Below the pieces are notes generated by a model. It was not told the DNA's origin. It saw only the letters and a program-made list of their open reading frames with translations, and did no database searches. The translations under genes and the position numbers were made by a program. A stretch of DNA of 64,000 nucleotides from Bacteroides sp. (GTDB taxonomy: Bacteria; Bacteroidota; Bacteroidia; Bacteroidales; Bacteroidaceae), in NCBI RefSeq assembly GCF_028690125.1, contig NZ_JAQVBV010000005.1, positions 124,001-188,000 of the forward strand, given 5' to 3'. Numbering within the stretch: the first letter of the stretch is position 1; each line of letters opens with the position of its first letter. This document shows, piece by piece, positions 50,171-60,277 of the stretch.

Positions 50171-50460
50171 ATGGACAACGATATACCAACCTCTTCAAAC
50201 TTGCTTGTGAAACTTGCCGAAAAGGGTAAACGCATGAAAGCATATTACGCGAAGCCAAACCCTTTATCGAGCAAAAAAAATTCCTTATAAAAGAATCAAA
50301 AAAAACATTATTATTTGGTTATCAAAAAGTTACATCCAAATCATCTGAACCAAAAACAACTTCTACTTCCTCTTTACAAACTGACAAACTGACAAAAATG
50401 CTATATAGTACTTTTTATAAAGACGATGAAGTAAATAAATACTATTGCCAAGGGGAATAA
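50171..50460 (+). pseudogene. Frameshifted small gene of unknown family
   Basis: From ATG 50171 the frame reads MDNDIPTSSNLLVKLAEKGK, while the next frame continues HESILREAKPFIEQKKFLI, then KTLLFGYQKVTSKSS and ends YKDDEVNKYYCQGE at 50460. The overall length (290 bases) is one short of a whole number of codons, so one base was probably lost near 50230-50240. A helical N-terminus and a polar Ser/Thr linker can be seen; I do not recognise the family. The first 39-base arm lies in its 3' part (LQTDKLTKMLYSTF). Confidence 0.4.
50377..50415 (+). repeat. Left arm of a perfect 39-bp inverted repeat
   Basis: CAAACTGACAAACTGACAAA starts the arm, which ends TAGTACTTTT. It contains a tandem AAACTGAC unit. 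The other arm is at 51102-51140; 686 bases separate them, and similarity stops sharply at both ends. Confidence 0.95.
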
Positions 50461-51101
50461 TTTCGAAAATAACCCCCTTATTTTGAAAGTTATATGTACT
50501 AAAATATTCTCAATATATTAAACGAATGTATATTAGAAGAAGCAGAGAACACTGAAAATATATATCTTTGTAAACCGGACATTATCTGTTGTAAGATATC
50601 CAACACTGAATTACCTCTATGATCACTCGAAAAAAGCTTTTCGGATGGCTTGAACCGCACCTTTACTCAGTTATTATTTTCAGTCAGCCAGTAAGGTGAA
50701 AATGATTCGCAGACAGTGGTAAAAAGCGACACTTCCCTTGTCATGTGCATGAGTATGATCTAAACACATATCAGGCAGTTATTTTGAAGAGAACAACTTA
50801 TTATAAGAAATTTATTGTAAAGATACAAATATTGAACATTCCATAAAAATAGTTCTCTGTTACTATGGGCATAGCCGATTACTATTATCTTTTATCACTG
50901 CTCCACCATTAATCTATCAAAATATAATAACACACAGCATCATTTAACAGAAGAATTCTGGAAAACTTTCAGTATGTAAGAAGCTATCAAGATCGGCGAA
51001 AAAAAGATCTTAGTAATTGCAAGGTATATAGGTCGCTAAATTCTATCAACATATTGAAAATCAACAATATAATTCATGCTTCTACACCAAGGTTCCAGAA
51101 T

Positions 51102-51140
51102 AAAAGTACTATATAGCATTTTTGTCAGTTTGTCAGTTTG
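51102..51140 (-). repeat. Right arm of a perfect 39-bp inverted repeat
   Basis: Exact reverse complement of 50377-50415 over all 39 bases. In minus orientation it encodes the same QTDKLTKMLYSTF peptide, joined to unrelated flanking codons, so it may be a broken second copy of the same gene. Confidence 0.95.
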
Positions 51141-51166
51141 AAAACCCACTAAAATCATTGGGAAGT

Positions 51167-51409
51167 TTAAAAAAAACGTCCCAATGATTGAATCCAAACA
51201 TTGAGAAGATTCAATACAAACTCCCCAATGTTTTTACTCCTCTCCAGTGTGCCCATATGCATCATTATAGCTCGTACTACTTCCATCGTCTTTTTATCTG
51301 ATAATCGGTGCTTCGCATTAATCGATATTATAATCCTGAATATAGTCCTAAAAAAATAAGAGACACAGCGAAAGTACTGCCTCCCGTATTTATTTAAACA
51401 TGACTCTCG
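51167..51409 (-). pseudogene. Short coding remnant upstream of the right repeat arm
   Basis: The frame is open for 80 codons between stops, with a protein-like central stretch ISINAKHRLSDKKTMEVVRA and MMHMGTLERSKNIGEF. No start codon precedes this core. The family is not recognised, and chance cannot be excluded. Confidence 0.25.
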
Positions 51410-51562
51410 TTATTCGTTTTAAGAAGCACAAACACTTTTATCAGGAAAATACATTTGCGAAAGTTCTTGTTTATTGCAGCATTTCACTACAAAATCAGAT
51501 TGGTTCATTGTGTCTTTATATTTAAATTATATGCTATAAAGCACACAAAACAAATCATTAAT

Positions 51563-52681
51563 TTACAATTTATTAGGCGACATTTTATTACATATTTTCT
51601 TCTGCCTCACCCTACTCCACCAATAGTTAAGCCCAATCCAAATCATGATATCTCCTACCAACATCAGTGTGTTATTAACATAAGGCATAAATAATATGTT
51701 TACGCCACTAAACACACATGATATTAAAAGAATCAGAAGCATAGCCTTACGTGTAGTAAACCCCATCGCAAGAAACTGATGATGAATGTGATTCTTGTCA
51801 GGTTCAAAAGGACTTTTACCATTACAAATACGAACAATGACAACGCGAACCACATCAAAGGCCGGAACAATAAGTGTACTGAAAGCTATCACAAATGCCC
51901 CTTGTGTTACAGGAATAAATTCTGTATTCTGACTATATTTGATAGCAAGGAAACTCAATATATATCCCAGAGTCAGACTTCCGGTATCTCCCATAAATAT
52001 CTTTCGGGCATGTTCAGCACTACCAAAAACATTATAATAAAAGAAAGGAACAAGCACCCCAAAGGTACTAAAAGCGAGCATACTGTAAATCCACATTCCT
52101 TTTTCAATAAATAAAAAGCCAAAGACCAAAAGAGAAACACTACTTAATCCTGAGGCAAGACCATCTATTCCATCAATTAAGTTAATCGCATTTGTTATAA
52201 AAACAACAATCAGTATAGTAAAAGGCATACCAAACCACGGAGATAATAAACCAATACCAAATAAACCGTAAAAATCATTAATCCAAAGCCCGGAAACAGG
52301 TAATAAACCGGCACAAATAAGCTGAATGACAAATTTTTGACGATAACGAACCCCCACCAAATCATCAGCAATACCAGTTAGGTACAAAAGAACCATTCCA
52401 CAAATTAATACTAGAAATTCTGGCAAAATAAAAGATGCCGGTAAAAAAGATATTCCATAACCAGTCAAAGTTCGAATCGTAAGAACCGAACAACATGATA
52501 GCAATATTGTCGGAAAGAAAGAGACTCCACCTAAACGGGGAATCGCACGTTTATGTATTTTCCTGTCATCAGGAATATCAAACAGTTTTTTACGAAATGA
52601 TATTAATAGGATACGTGGAATGATAATCCTAGCGATATAAGCAGAAATAGTGAAAGCTATTATAATAAAAACAATATTCAT
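51563..52681 (-). CDS. Initiating phosphosugar transferase (WecA/MraY family)
   Basis: A 372-residue integral membrane enzyme that would start repeat-unit synthesis by moving a HexNAc-1-phosphate from its UDP form to undecaprenyl phosphate. About eleven hydrophobic segments are seen. Family motifs are NAINLIDGIDGLASG, then FMGDTGSLTLGY, and the cytoplasmic HIHHQFLAMGFT loop. Initiating enzymes often end the operon in Bacteroides polysaccharide loci, as here. The exact sugar (GlcNAc or another) is not determined. A gap of 171 bases lies between it and fcl. Confidence 0.92.
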   Translation of the reverse strand: MNIVFIIIAFTISAYIARIIIPRILLISFRKKLFDIPDDRKIHKRAIPRLGGVSFFPTILLSCCSVLTIRTLTGYGISFLPASFILPEFLVLICGMVLLYLTGIADDLVGVRYRQKFVIQLICAGLLPVSGLWINDFYGLFGIGLLSPWFGMPFTILIVVFITNAINLIDGIDGLASGLSSVSLLVFGFLFIEKGMWIYSMLAFSTFGVLVPFFYYNVFGSAEHARKIFMGDTGSLTLGYILSFLAIKYSQNTEFIPVTQGAFVIAFSTLIVPAFDVVRVVIVRICNGKSPFEPDKNHIHHQFLAMGFTTRKAMLLILLISCVFSGVNILFMPYVNNTLMLVGDIMIWIGLNYWWSRVRQKKICNKMSPNKL

Positions 52682-52852
52682 AATAATATTCTGTGTACGA
52701 TTCTAACATCTCCTTAGCAAAAAACATTTGATAACACCTCTTACTAAGGATATTTACGTCAATGACTGTTATGTATTAAAATCAATTATTATTTAATTCC
52801 GGTAATATTAGATAGCAAGTTAATGATAACTGGCTTTCATTATAAGTCAAAG

Positions 52853-53950
52853 CTAGACCGTTTGATGATTAATACAAATTCCTTTCAAATACCACTCATA
52901 CAAACAATGAATCCCCCTATCTATCTCAATTTTATGATGCCAACCCAAAGAATGAAGTTTAGAAGGATCAGTGAGTTTACGTAAAGTTCCATCCGGTTTC
53001 GATCTATCCCAACCAATCTCTCCTTTAAATTGAATCTCTTTCATTATTAACTCAGCCACCTCACGAATACTAACTTCCTTACCGGTCCCCACATTAATAT
53101 GACAGTTACGAACTTCTTTACCACCTTCAGAATACGTATCCTTAAAATCGACTTTCAATAAAATATGTACACTGGCGTCAGCCATCTCCTCACTCCACAA
53201 AAATTCACGCATTGGAGTACCGGTTCCCCAAAGTATTACAGATTCAGGAGTAATACCAAATTTCATCAATTTAGCTAGAATGTCACCTTTCGGGCTATTA
53301 CCATTTACTCCTTCAACAGGGCGAAGATTGATATCTTTACAGACGGCTTCCCAATTATTTTCGTTCAAACATTTTGCCAAGTGTATTTTACGAATCATCG
53401 CAGGCAATACATGACTATTTTCCAAATGAAAATTATCATTCGGACCATACAAATTCGTCGGCATCACAGCAATGTAATTGGTTTTATATTGGAGATTGAA
53501 GCTCTCACACATTTTCAAACCGGCTATTTTAGCTATGGCATACGGCTCATTCGTATACTCCAAAGGAGATGTCAATAAAGAGTCTTCTTTCATCGGTTGA
53601 AGAGCCTCACGAGGATAAATACAAGTACTGCCAAGAAAAAGAAGTTTTTTCACACCATGCCGGAAACTCTCTCCTATCACATTCTGCTGAATCTGTAAAT
53701 TCTGATAGATAAAGTCAGCACGGTATTGTAAGTTAGCCATAATACCACCAACATGAGCAGCAGCAAGAACTACAGCATCAGGGCATTCTTCATCAAAAAA
53801 CTGCTTTACAGCTAAACTATCTAATAGATCCAGTTCTTTATGCGAACGACCCACCAAATTCGTATAGCCACGCTCCAACAGATTATTCCAAATTGCAGAA
53901 CCCACTAAACCACGATGTCCTGCTATATAAATCTTTGAGTTTTTATCCAT
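52853..53950 (-). CDS. fcl: GDP-L-fucose synthase
   Basis: A 365-residue short-chain dehydrogenase with epimerase and reductase activity, converting GDP-4-keto-6-deoxymannose to GDP-L-fucose with NADPH. The Rossmann loop is GHRGLVGSA, and the active-site pair is in YAIAKIAG (Tyr-x3-Lys). A conserved Cys and Ser are expected in LGSTCIYP. It is about 45 residues longer than the E. coli enzyme, with an insert near 195-225. It starts 7 bases after the gmd stop, a strongly coupled pair. Confidence 0.96.
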   Translation of the reverse strand: MDKNSKIYIAGHRGLVGSAIWNNLLERGYTNLVGRSHKELDLLDSLAVKQFFDEECPDAVVLAAAHVGGIMANLQYRADFIYQNLQIQQNVIGESFRHGVKKLLFLGSTCIYPREALQPMKEDSLLTSPLEYTNEPYAIAKIAGLKMCESFNLQYKTNYIAVMPTNLYGPNDNFHLENSHVLPAMIRKIHLAKCLNENNWEAVCKDINLRPVEGVNGNSPKGDILAKLMKFGITPESVILWGTGTPMREFLWSEEMADASVHILLKVDFKDTYSEGGKEVRNCHINVGTGKEVSIREVAELIMKEIQFKGEIGWDRSKPDGTLRKLTDPSKLHSLGWHHKIEIDRGIHCLYEWYLKGICINHQTV

Positions 53951-53957
53951 TCTTTAT

Positions 53958-55046
53958 TTAGCCTTCTTTACTCATTAACTCTTTCATATGAAGTTTCTTC
54001 ACAAACTTCATATCGTGTACTACCATAATCTTAACTAATTCTGCAAAAGAAGTCTTGGTAGGGTTCCAACCTAGCAAAGTTCTTGCCTTAGTAGGATCTC
54101 CCAGGAGTTGTTCCACTTCAGATGGTCGGAAATATTTGGGATCGACTTCTACTAATACATTTCCAGTAGCTACATCTATGCCTTTCTCGTCAACGCCTTC
54201 TCCCTCCCAATGAAGTTCAATTCCTATTTCTTTGAAAGCAAGAGTAGTAAATTCCCGAACTGTATGATATTCACCGGTAGCAATCACAAAATCTTCGGGT
54301 GTTTCATGTTGGAGAATTAACCACATACACTCTACATAATCCTTAGCATATCCCCAGTCACGAAGTGAATTCAAATTACCAAGATAAAGTTTATCTTGCA
54401 ATCCTTGAGCTATACGTGCTGCCGCCAATGTAATTTTACGGGTAACAAAGTTTTCACCCCGACGTTCACTCTCATGATTAAACAAAATACCATTGACAGT
54501 ATACATTCCATAACTTTCACGGTAATTCTTAGTGATCCAGAACCCGTATTGTTTAGCTACCCCGTATGGAGAACGAGGATAGAAAGGGGTTGTTTCTTTT
54601 TGAGGAACTTCCTGTACCAAACCGAACAATTCAGAAGTAGAAGCTTGATAAATACGGGTTTTCTTCTCCAAGCCTAAAATGCGGACAGCTTCAAGTACAC
54701 GCAGTGTACCAATCGCATCGGCTTCAGCGGTATATTCAGGAACATCAAAGCTTACTTTTACATGACTTTGTGCAGCCAGATTATATATTTCATCCGGCTG
54801 AATTTGCTGAATAACACGAATGAGTGAACTGGAATCTGTCATATCTCCATAATGAAGATTCACCAAACGATTTTTTTTCATGTCACGTACCCACTCATCC
54901 AGATACAAATGCTCAATACGTGCAGTATTAAATGACGAAGAACGACGAAGTATCCCATGTACTTCATATCCTTTTTCTATTAAAAACTCAGCGAGAAACG
55001 AACCGTCCTGACCCGTTATTCCAGATATTAATGCTACTTTTTTCAT
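53958..55046 (-). CDS. gmd: GDP-mannose 4,6-dehydratase
   Basis: A 362-residue NADP-dependent dehydratase producing GDP-4-keto-6-deoxymannose. Marks are [35 protein letters not shown], the [10 protein letters not shown] active site (Tyr-x3-Lys) and [17 protein letters not shown]. It feeds Fcl directly downstream and draws on GDP-mannose from ManC. The polymer therefore probably contains L-fucose. Confidence 0.97.
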   Translation of the reverse strand: MKKVALISGITGQDGSFLAEFLIEKGYEVHGILRRSSSFNTARIEHLYLDEWVRDMKKNRLVNLHYGDMTDSSSLIRVIQQIQPDEIYNLAAQSHVKVSFDVPEYTAEADAIGTLRVLEAVRILGLEKKTRIYQASTSELFGLVQEVPQKETTPFYPRSPYGVAKQYGFWITKNYRESYGMYTVNGILFNHESERRGENFVTRKITLAAARIAQGLQDKLYLGNLNSLRDWGYAKDYVECMWLILQHETPEDFVIATGEYHTVREFTTLAFKEIGIELHWEGEGVDEKGIDVATGNVLVEVDPKYFRPSEVEQLLGDPTKARTLLGWNPTKTSFAELVKIMVVHDMKFVKKLHMKELMSKEG

Positions 55047-55059
55047 CCTAATTATTTAA

Positions 55060-55851
55060 TTAACTAAAAATCCCAATTTTATTTTTCACAATATGTAAGA
55101 ATTTGCCATGAAGCAACTCTCCAATTTTCCATCCGTATTTTAACATTATCATTAGAGTATTAGTATAGATACCATATCTTCGACAAGCAAGTACATCTTC
55201 TTTATTTATTAATATTCGAGCTGACCAACTCTCCGTGCTAACACCTCCTGTACGCATCACAACTAATGGTGACGAAATATATCCAGTTCGTAATTTGTAT
55301 CTATATAAGAAACGAACCAGCAAATCAAAATCTGATGCTATTTCGTAATTTAAAGAATAGCCCCCTAACTGTTCATAATAATGACGACGAACATAGAACG
55401 TTGGATGAGCCGGCATCAGTCCGAATCTAAATAATGAAGGTCTAAATATTCGCGACGAATAATATCGGACTAATTTGTCTTTCTTTTCAGCATTCACAAA
55501 TATCACATCCCCATATACCCCATCTATAGCAGATGACAGAAAATGTCGGGCTATCTGATCTACAACTGATTCATTGATAAAAAAGTCATCTGAATTCAAA
55601 AAGCCCACAACATCACCAGTAGCAAGAGAAATTCCCTTATTCATAGCATCATAAATTCCACCATCGGGTTCCGAAACGACGCGAGAGATACGATTACCAT
55701 ATTCAGCTATAATAGACAACGTACTATCAGTACTAGCGCCGTCTATAATTATATATTCAATATCATCATAAGTCTGATTAAATACACTGAGAATGGTATC
55801 TCTTAGAGTTTTCTCGCTATTGTAGGTTACCGTAATAATTGATATTTTCAT
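55060..55851 (-). CDS. GT2 family glycosyltransferase
   Basis: A 263-residue cytoplasmic-face glycosyltransferase of the GT-A fold. The N-terminus IITVTYNSEKTLRDTILSVF, the middle YIIIDGASTDST and the metal-site region FLNSDDFF are typical of GT2. It resembles WcaA-type enzymes. Its sugar donor is unknown; fucose is possible because gmd/fcl follow 13 bases downstream. Confidence 0.9.
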   Translation of the reverse strand: MKISIITVTYNSEKTLRDTILSVFNQTYDDIEYIIIDGASTDSTLSIIAEYGNRISRVVSEPDGGIYDAMNKGISLATGDVVGFLNSDDFFINESVVDQIARHFLSSAIDGVYGDVIFVNAEKKDKLVRYYSSRIFRPSLFRFGLMPAHPTFYVRRHYYEQLGGYSLNYEIASDFDLLVRFLYRYKLRTGYISSPLVVMRTGGVSTESWSARILINKEDVLACRRYGIYTNTLMIMLKYGWKIGELLHGKFLHIVKNKIGIFS

Positions 55852-55883
55852 AAAAATATTCTTTCCACATTTAATAATCTACT

Positions 55884-56981
55884 TCAGAAAGATTTTTTTT
55901 TTGATGAGAGGGAAGAAACTTCATCATAGATTTCCCTTATATTTGTATACATATTATCCCATGAAAAATGACTGGAATTATGCAATCCTTCATTAATAAC
56001 AGACTCACGAAAAGAACTATTCTCCAATAATTTAAGCTTTTGAGTAAGCTCTTTAACCGTTAAATGATTCATCAATAGCCGGTCTGTACCAATAATTTCC
56101 GGTATTGATGAAGATCGATAAGCAACTACCGGACAACCAGCGCTTTGAGCTTCCAGAACAGGTAACCCAAAACCCTCATAAGCTGAAGGATATAACAAAG
56201 CATACGCATTGTTATATAATACATTCAATTCATCATTTGTTATATTACCTGTATAGTAATATCTTTCTTTACCGAGATATTGCAATAACATATGTTGTTC
56301 ATTATCGGTTAAAGGTGAACCTACGATAACAAGACATAGATCCAAATCAGCTAGCCCCTGAACTACTAAATCAAATTTTTTATAAGAATCACGCGCTCCA
56401 ACATATAGTACAAAAGATCCTTTTGAATAAGGACACGATAAATACCCCAAACCGGGAAGTAATACTTTATAACTATCTGATATACCATTATAAACTACCC
56501 GTATACGTTCCGGTGGATAATCAGGTACAAAACGCAATAAATCCTGCCGGGTATTCTCCGATATACAAATGGCTAACTCTGATTGTCGTATAGCCTGGTA
56601 TTTCTGCTGACAATGTAAAGTCTTACGCCAACCTTTACAATAATATTCATAAGTAAAATCATGGACAGTGGTAATATTGCGCGCACATCGATTACCACAA
56701 ACACGGTAATACGAAGAGTGAAAAAGAAAATCCTCTGATCCGGAAACCTGCAAATCAAAATATCGGTCTATAAAAGGTGGCAAGATGCTTGCCGAAAACG
56801 AGACCTCATTTGGTATTTCCAATAACTTACGCAGCATATTTTTATTTGACCACCGACTTTCTATAATCCGATATTGTTCAACCCCATGACTAGCAATATA
56901 CCGCTTTAATAGCTCATACCAAACAACAGATATACCACCTGTACGTTGCAAAGAAAAAATAATGTTATCAAAATAAATCAT
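55884..56981 (-). CDS. GT4 family glycosyltransferase
   Basis: A 365-residue GT-B fold enzyme. The C-terminal donor domain has VLYVGARDSYKKFDLVVQGL and the GT4 motif PSAYEGFGLPVLEAQSAGCPVV (E-x7-E type). The N-terminus FDNIIFSLQRTGGISVVW is like mannosyltransferases of this family. It overlaps the polymerase gene by 4 bases. Donor sugar is uncertain. Confidence 0.9.
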   Translation of the reverse strand: MIYFDNIIFSLQRTGGISVVWYELLKRYIASHGVEQYRIIESRWSNKNMLRKLLEIPNEVSFSASILPPFIDRYFDLQVSGSEDFLFHSSYYRVCGNRCARNITTVHDFTYEYYCKGWRKTLHCQQKYQAIRQSELAICISENTRQDLLRFVPDYPPERIRVVYNGISDSYKVLLPGLGYLSCPYSKGSFVLYVGARDSYKKFDLVVQGLADLDLCLVIVGSPLTDNEQHMLLQYLGKERYYYTGNITNDELNVLYNNAYALLYPSAYEGFGLPVLEAQSAGCPVVAYRSSSIPEIIGTDRLLMNHLTVKELTQKLKLLENSSFRESVINEGLHNSSHFSWDNMYTNIREIYDEVSSLSSKKKSF

Positions 56982-58351
56982 GACAGAGTATATGTTTCAT
57001 TAGAATTCATACGCGGCTCATTGTATAAAAAAGAAAATAGAATTCCCATTGCAAAAGCTGAGACTGGCGTTAAATTTGAATAGTAGCATACCGGTATAGC
57101 CGATATAATCATAAAAAACTTAGGAAGACTCCACTTCATAGACTTGAAATGATAATAAATTGATGCCAAAAAACCAAGACATCCCACATTTAGTAAACAG
57201 CGACCTAATGGAAACGACCAAAATTGATACCGAAACTTTTCACCAACTTCTTTTCCAAATGACATAAAATGATCTAATACAGATGGAAGATTAATAATCT
57301 CATATTTTCCAAAAGGAGATATACCGAAAATAAACTCAAGAAAATTATGATTATAGATATAAGATATACTATCTACTGCCACATTTGCCAGTGTGCTGTA
57401 TTCGCTAAAAGCAATTAAAAGCAATGGATCAGAAAATAAATAGTCAATATAATAAAGAAATAAAAACATAATAAATGTATAAGCGACATAGTATAATTTC
57501 AGAAAAAAACTCCCCAAACGATATTCCCGATAATGGAACCAAATCAATAAGAAAAATGATATAAAAATGGGAATACCTCCCTTTCGTTGTGCTATAAGTG
57601 TCAATATAAAGATAAATAAAAGTACCTTCATCATTTTTTTCACATCTAAATTTCTCCCTTTTATACACATTATTATAGCAAAAAAGAAGGGAAGAGTCAT
57701 GTATTCATCCCCGGCAAAAAAGATAATTCCATCTAAACCCAAAATGGTACGATATAGTGGATGCGCATGAGGAATTAGAATAGCTAAAAACATTTTCAAT
57801 GTCCATGAGAGAATCACTAACTTCGAAAGTTCCAGGTATTGTTTTTTACTAAAATCAATTGTCTGAATAAAAAGTACAAAAAAGAGTAGATAACTTCTCG
57901 CAATGAACATGAACTGATCTTTAGCAAAAGTTTCTCTATTCAGAAAAAATATCCCAATTAATGAAGTTAATAGAAAAAAAGACGGCATCCCTTTTATATA
58001 CAATAACCGTAAAATATTACTCTTAAAAAATTTAGGCAATGATATGGTAAATAAAAAAACGACCAATAAATCCAGTATCTTTAAGCTGCCATACGCTCGT
58101 GTATATATACTGGGATATAATGCTCCATCTTCTCTGAATATAGAATCTGGAATTGCATAATGATGTGTACACAATATTGTAGCAAGTAACATTACTACCT
58201 GATAATCAATTTTCTTTCTTTTAAAAGTATAGCTGACAAGAAGAAACAACTGAAGCTCAGGTATAAAAGGAATTCTCAGCGAACTACAAAGAGCAAATAA
58301 AAATGCGACAATAAAGAAATTAATTCTTAAAATCATTACAGTAAAAATCAA
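56978..58351 (-). CDS. Wzy-like polysaccharide polymerase
   Basis: A 457-residue polytopic protein with about 11-12 hydrophobic segments and little sequence identity to characterised proteins. That is usual for Wzy polymerases, which join repeat units at the periplasmic face. A larger hydrophilic loop with YDYxx-like aromatic residues lies near 300-370 (ISPFGKYEIINLPSVLDHF). It is placed among glycosyltransferases, downstream of the flippase. O-antigen ligase is an alternative. It overlaps the next upstream gene by 32 bases. Confidence 0.75.
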   Translation of the reverse strand: MIFTVMILRINFFIVAFLFALCSSLRIPFIPELQLFLLVSYTFKRKKIDYQVVMLLATILCTHHYAIPDSIFREDGALYPSIYTRAYGSLKILDLLVVFLFTISLPKFFKSNILRLLYIKGMPSFFLLTSLIGIFFLNRETFAKDQFMFIARSYLLFFVLFIQTIDFSKKQYLELSKLVILSWTLKMFLAILIPHAHPLYRTILGLDGIIFFAGDEYMTLPFFFAIIMCIKGRNLDVKKMMKVLLFIFILTLIAQRKGGIPIFISFFLLIWFHYREYRLGSFFLKLYYVAYTFIMFLFLYYIDYLFSDPLLLIAFSEYSTLANVAVDSISYIYNHNFLEFIFGISPFGKYEIINLPSVLDHFMSFGKEVGEKFRYQFWSFPLGRCLLNVGCLGFLASIYYHFKSMKWSLPKFFMIISAIPVCYYSNLTPVSAFAMGILFSFLYNEPRMNSNETYTLS

Positions 58352-59444
58352 TTGCTTTACTAAATTCTCTACAGAAGCAGGTCATTGAATAGAGATTTCT
58401 ATCTAAATAACTTGCCCCAATCCGTTTATTCCATATTCCCAATAATCTATTTAAAAGCTGATCATAGCACCCAAAAGTAAACAGATGCTCTGAAGATAGT
58501 AAATCTCTCACTCCATCTATGTCCGATGCAATCACCGGACATCCTAAATATAATGCTTCCAATATAGTTAATGGCACTCCCTCAAAACGAGAAGGTAGAA
58601 TTAACGCATTAATCAATGCATAAATTTCTGAAATATTCTGGCTCCAAGGTATAACATAAACATTCTTATATCTTTCTACTTGTTGTAAAAGTAATTCCTT
58701 ATCACTACCATCACCGACAAATACAAAACCAATATTAGCTGGCAATTCAGAATGATAGCGATCTAGAAAATTAAGAAAAAAATCAAGTCCTTTATGCCAA
58801 TATTCAAATCTTCCTACGATTCCAAATAAAAACAGTTTTTCCGGAAGTTCGTATTTTTGCCGCATTTCTTTTGGAGAATAAGATGTGTAACGATCATATT
58901 TTAGTCCATTGTGCACAATAAGTACTTTCTTTTTCGAAAACCTCTCCTGTATCTGTCGTTTCACCGCCTCATTTAAAGTTATATACCCATTTGGAGCAGA
59001 ATAATATAAATATTGTATTCTATCTTTCAGCCAACCTATTTGCGGATGTTTTGAAACTCTTGCCAACTTGAAAGCAAAAGGTAAATAAGAGATGGTTTTA
59101 ATTTTTAAAAATCGGCCAACTAATATCGCTAGAAAACTGGTATCAATAGTTCCCTGTACACTAACAATTAATTCCGGAGACATTCTTCTTATTTGATTAT
59201 AAAGTAAAAAAAATGTTTTAAGTGAAAAGAAATTCCGAATTATTTGCCGTGAATTTGAAGCATAATGAATCATATTAACCTCAACACCTGATATTTTTTG
59301 TAAAATCCGGCACAATTCTGTATTGTAATCTGACACAATCACTGCAACAGAATGTTTGGTAGACAGACTGATAATAGCTTCAATCATCAATTTTTCATGC
59401 CCCCCTATTTGTCGAGCATCATTATAAAAAAGCAATTGGCTCAT
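58320..59444 (-). CDS. GT4 family glycosyltransferase
   Basis: A 374-residue GT-B enzyme. N-terminal FYNDARQIGGHEKLMIEAI has the glycine-rich acceptor loop. The donor domain has FLFGIVGRFEYWHKGLDFFL and LPSRFEGVPLTILEALYLGCPVIAS. Its first codons overlap the end of the GT2 gene upstream by 4 bases. The sugar is not known. Confidence 0.9.
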   Translation of the reverse strand: MSQLLFYNDARQIGGHEKLMIEAIISLSTKHSVAVIVSDYNTELCRILQKISGVEVNMIHYASNSRQIIRNFFSLKTFFLLYNQIRRMSPELIVSVQGTIDTSFLAILVGRFLKIKTISYLPFAFKLARVSKHPQIGWLKDRIQYLYYSAPNGYITLNEAVKRQIQERFSKKKVLIVHNGLKYDRYTSYSPKEMRQKYELPEKLFLFGIVGRFEYWHKGLDFFLNFLDRYHSELPANIGFVFVGDGSDKELLLQQVERYKNVYVIPWSQNISEIYALINALILPSRFEGVPLTILEALYLGCPVIASDIDGVRDLLSSEHLFTFGCYDQLLNRLLGIWNKRIGASYLDRNLYSMTCFCREFSKAIDFYCNDFKN

Positions 59445-60277
59445 AGCTGAGTGATATGATTACCTTTAAGTAATCTGCTAAAAAGAATACGCTGACGTAT
59501 ACGAATTGGAACTAAAGATTTACACAATTCAATTATAGTCCGTTTTAGTGTAAAAATTAAATATTTAATTTTCCATCCATTCTTTATATACTCACCGTTT
59601 ATTTGTGACACTTCACGAAATGTAGTTAGAAATTGTCGAGATGAAATACCAGTTTCAGCTTCAAACACAGATACACTCACCGGTATATATTTAAATTGTA
59701 TACCTTTCTTGTATAACTGATAGAATAGATTGTAATCACTTACTATTTTATATTTCAAATCAAACTTATGACTTCTTAATAAATTTCCTTGCACAAATGA
59801 TGCGGGATGTGAAAATGGGAAAAAATGCTCGAATTCTTCCAAAGGGAATGGTTTGGCTACAACTCTACCATATACATAAGCTAAAATTACATCACCATAC
59901 AGTACACCTATCGACTCTGAGTAAAACTGACTAAATATCTTTTCTAAAACCTCTTCATTCGCTAAAGTATCTCCACTATTAATAAACATAATCCAATCGC
60001 CATGCGAAAACTCGATTCCCTTATTCATTGCATCATAAATGCCTTTATCAGGTTCGGATATCCACTTGGTAATACGAGTAGAATATTTACGTATAACCTC
60101 AACCGTCCCATCCGTTGATCCACCATCAATAAGAATGTATTCAACATCAGAGTAACTCTGATTAATTACCGAACAAATTGTTTCTTCAATACTCTTTACT
60201 GCATTATAGCAAACAGTTATTACTGTCACTAAAGGGTACTTATTACTTTTATATTTATACTCTCGTAAACAACTCAT
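59441..60277 (-). CDS. GT2 family glycosyltransferase
   Basis: A 278-residue GT-A enzyme with VTVITVCYNAVKSIEETICS, ILIDGGSTDGTVEVI and MFINSGDTL (the DxD-like site reads SGD). The close relative at 55060 keeps SDD there, so the metal site differs. It overlaps both neighbours by short stretches (4 and 23 bases), showing a tightly packed operon. Confidence 0.9.
   Translation of the reverse strand: MSCLREYKYKSNKYPLVTVITVCYNAVKSIEETICSVINQSYSDVEYILIDGGSTDGTVEVIRKYSTRITKWISEPDKGIYDAMNKGIEFSHGDWIMFINSGDTLANEEVLEKIFSQFYSESIGVLYGDVILAYVYGRVVAKPFPLEEFEHFFPFSHPASFVQGNLLRSHKFDLKYKIVSDYNLFYQLYKKGIQFKYIPVSVSVFEAETGISSRQFLTTFREVSQINGEYIKNGWKIKYLIFTLKRTIIELCKSLVPIRIRQRILFSRLLKGNHITQL

Larger units (their letters stand above)
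49886..51562. other. Decayed accessory region between manC and the initiating transferase gene
   Basis: About 1.7 kb without an intact gene. It is very AT-rich and holds a frameshifted small gene (50171-50460), two perfect inverted 39-base arms (50377-50415, 51102-51140) and a short open frame on the minus strand (51167-51409). The interior (50461-51101) shows only short broken frames. No transposase, integrase or terminal duplication could be identified. Such gene graveyards are common inside Bacteroides polysaccharide loci. Confidence 0.6.
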
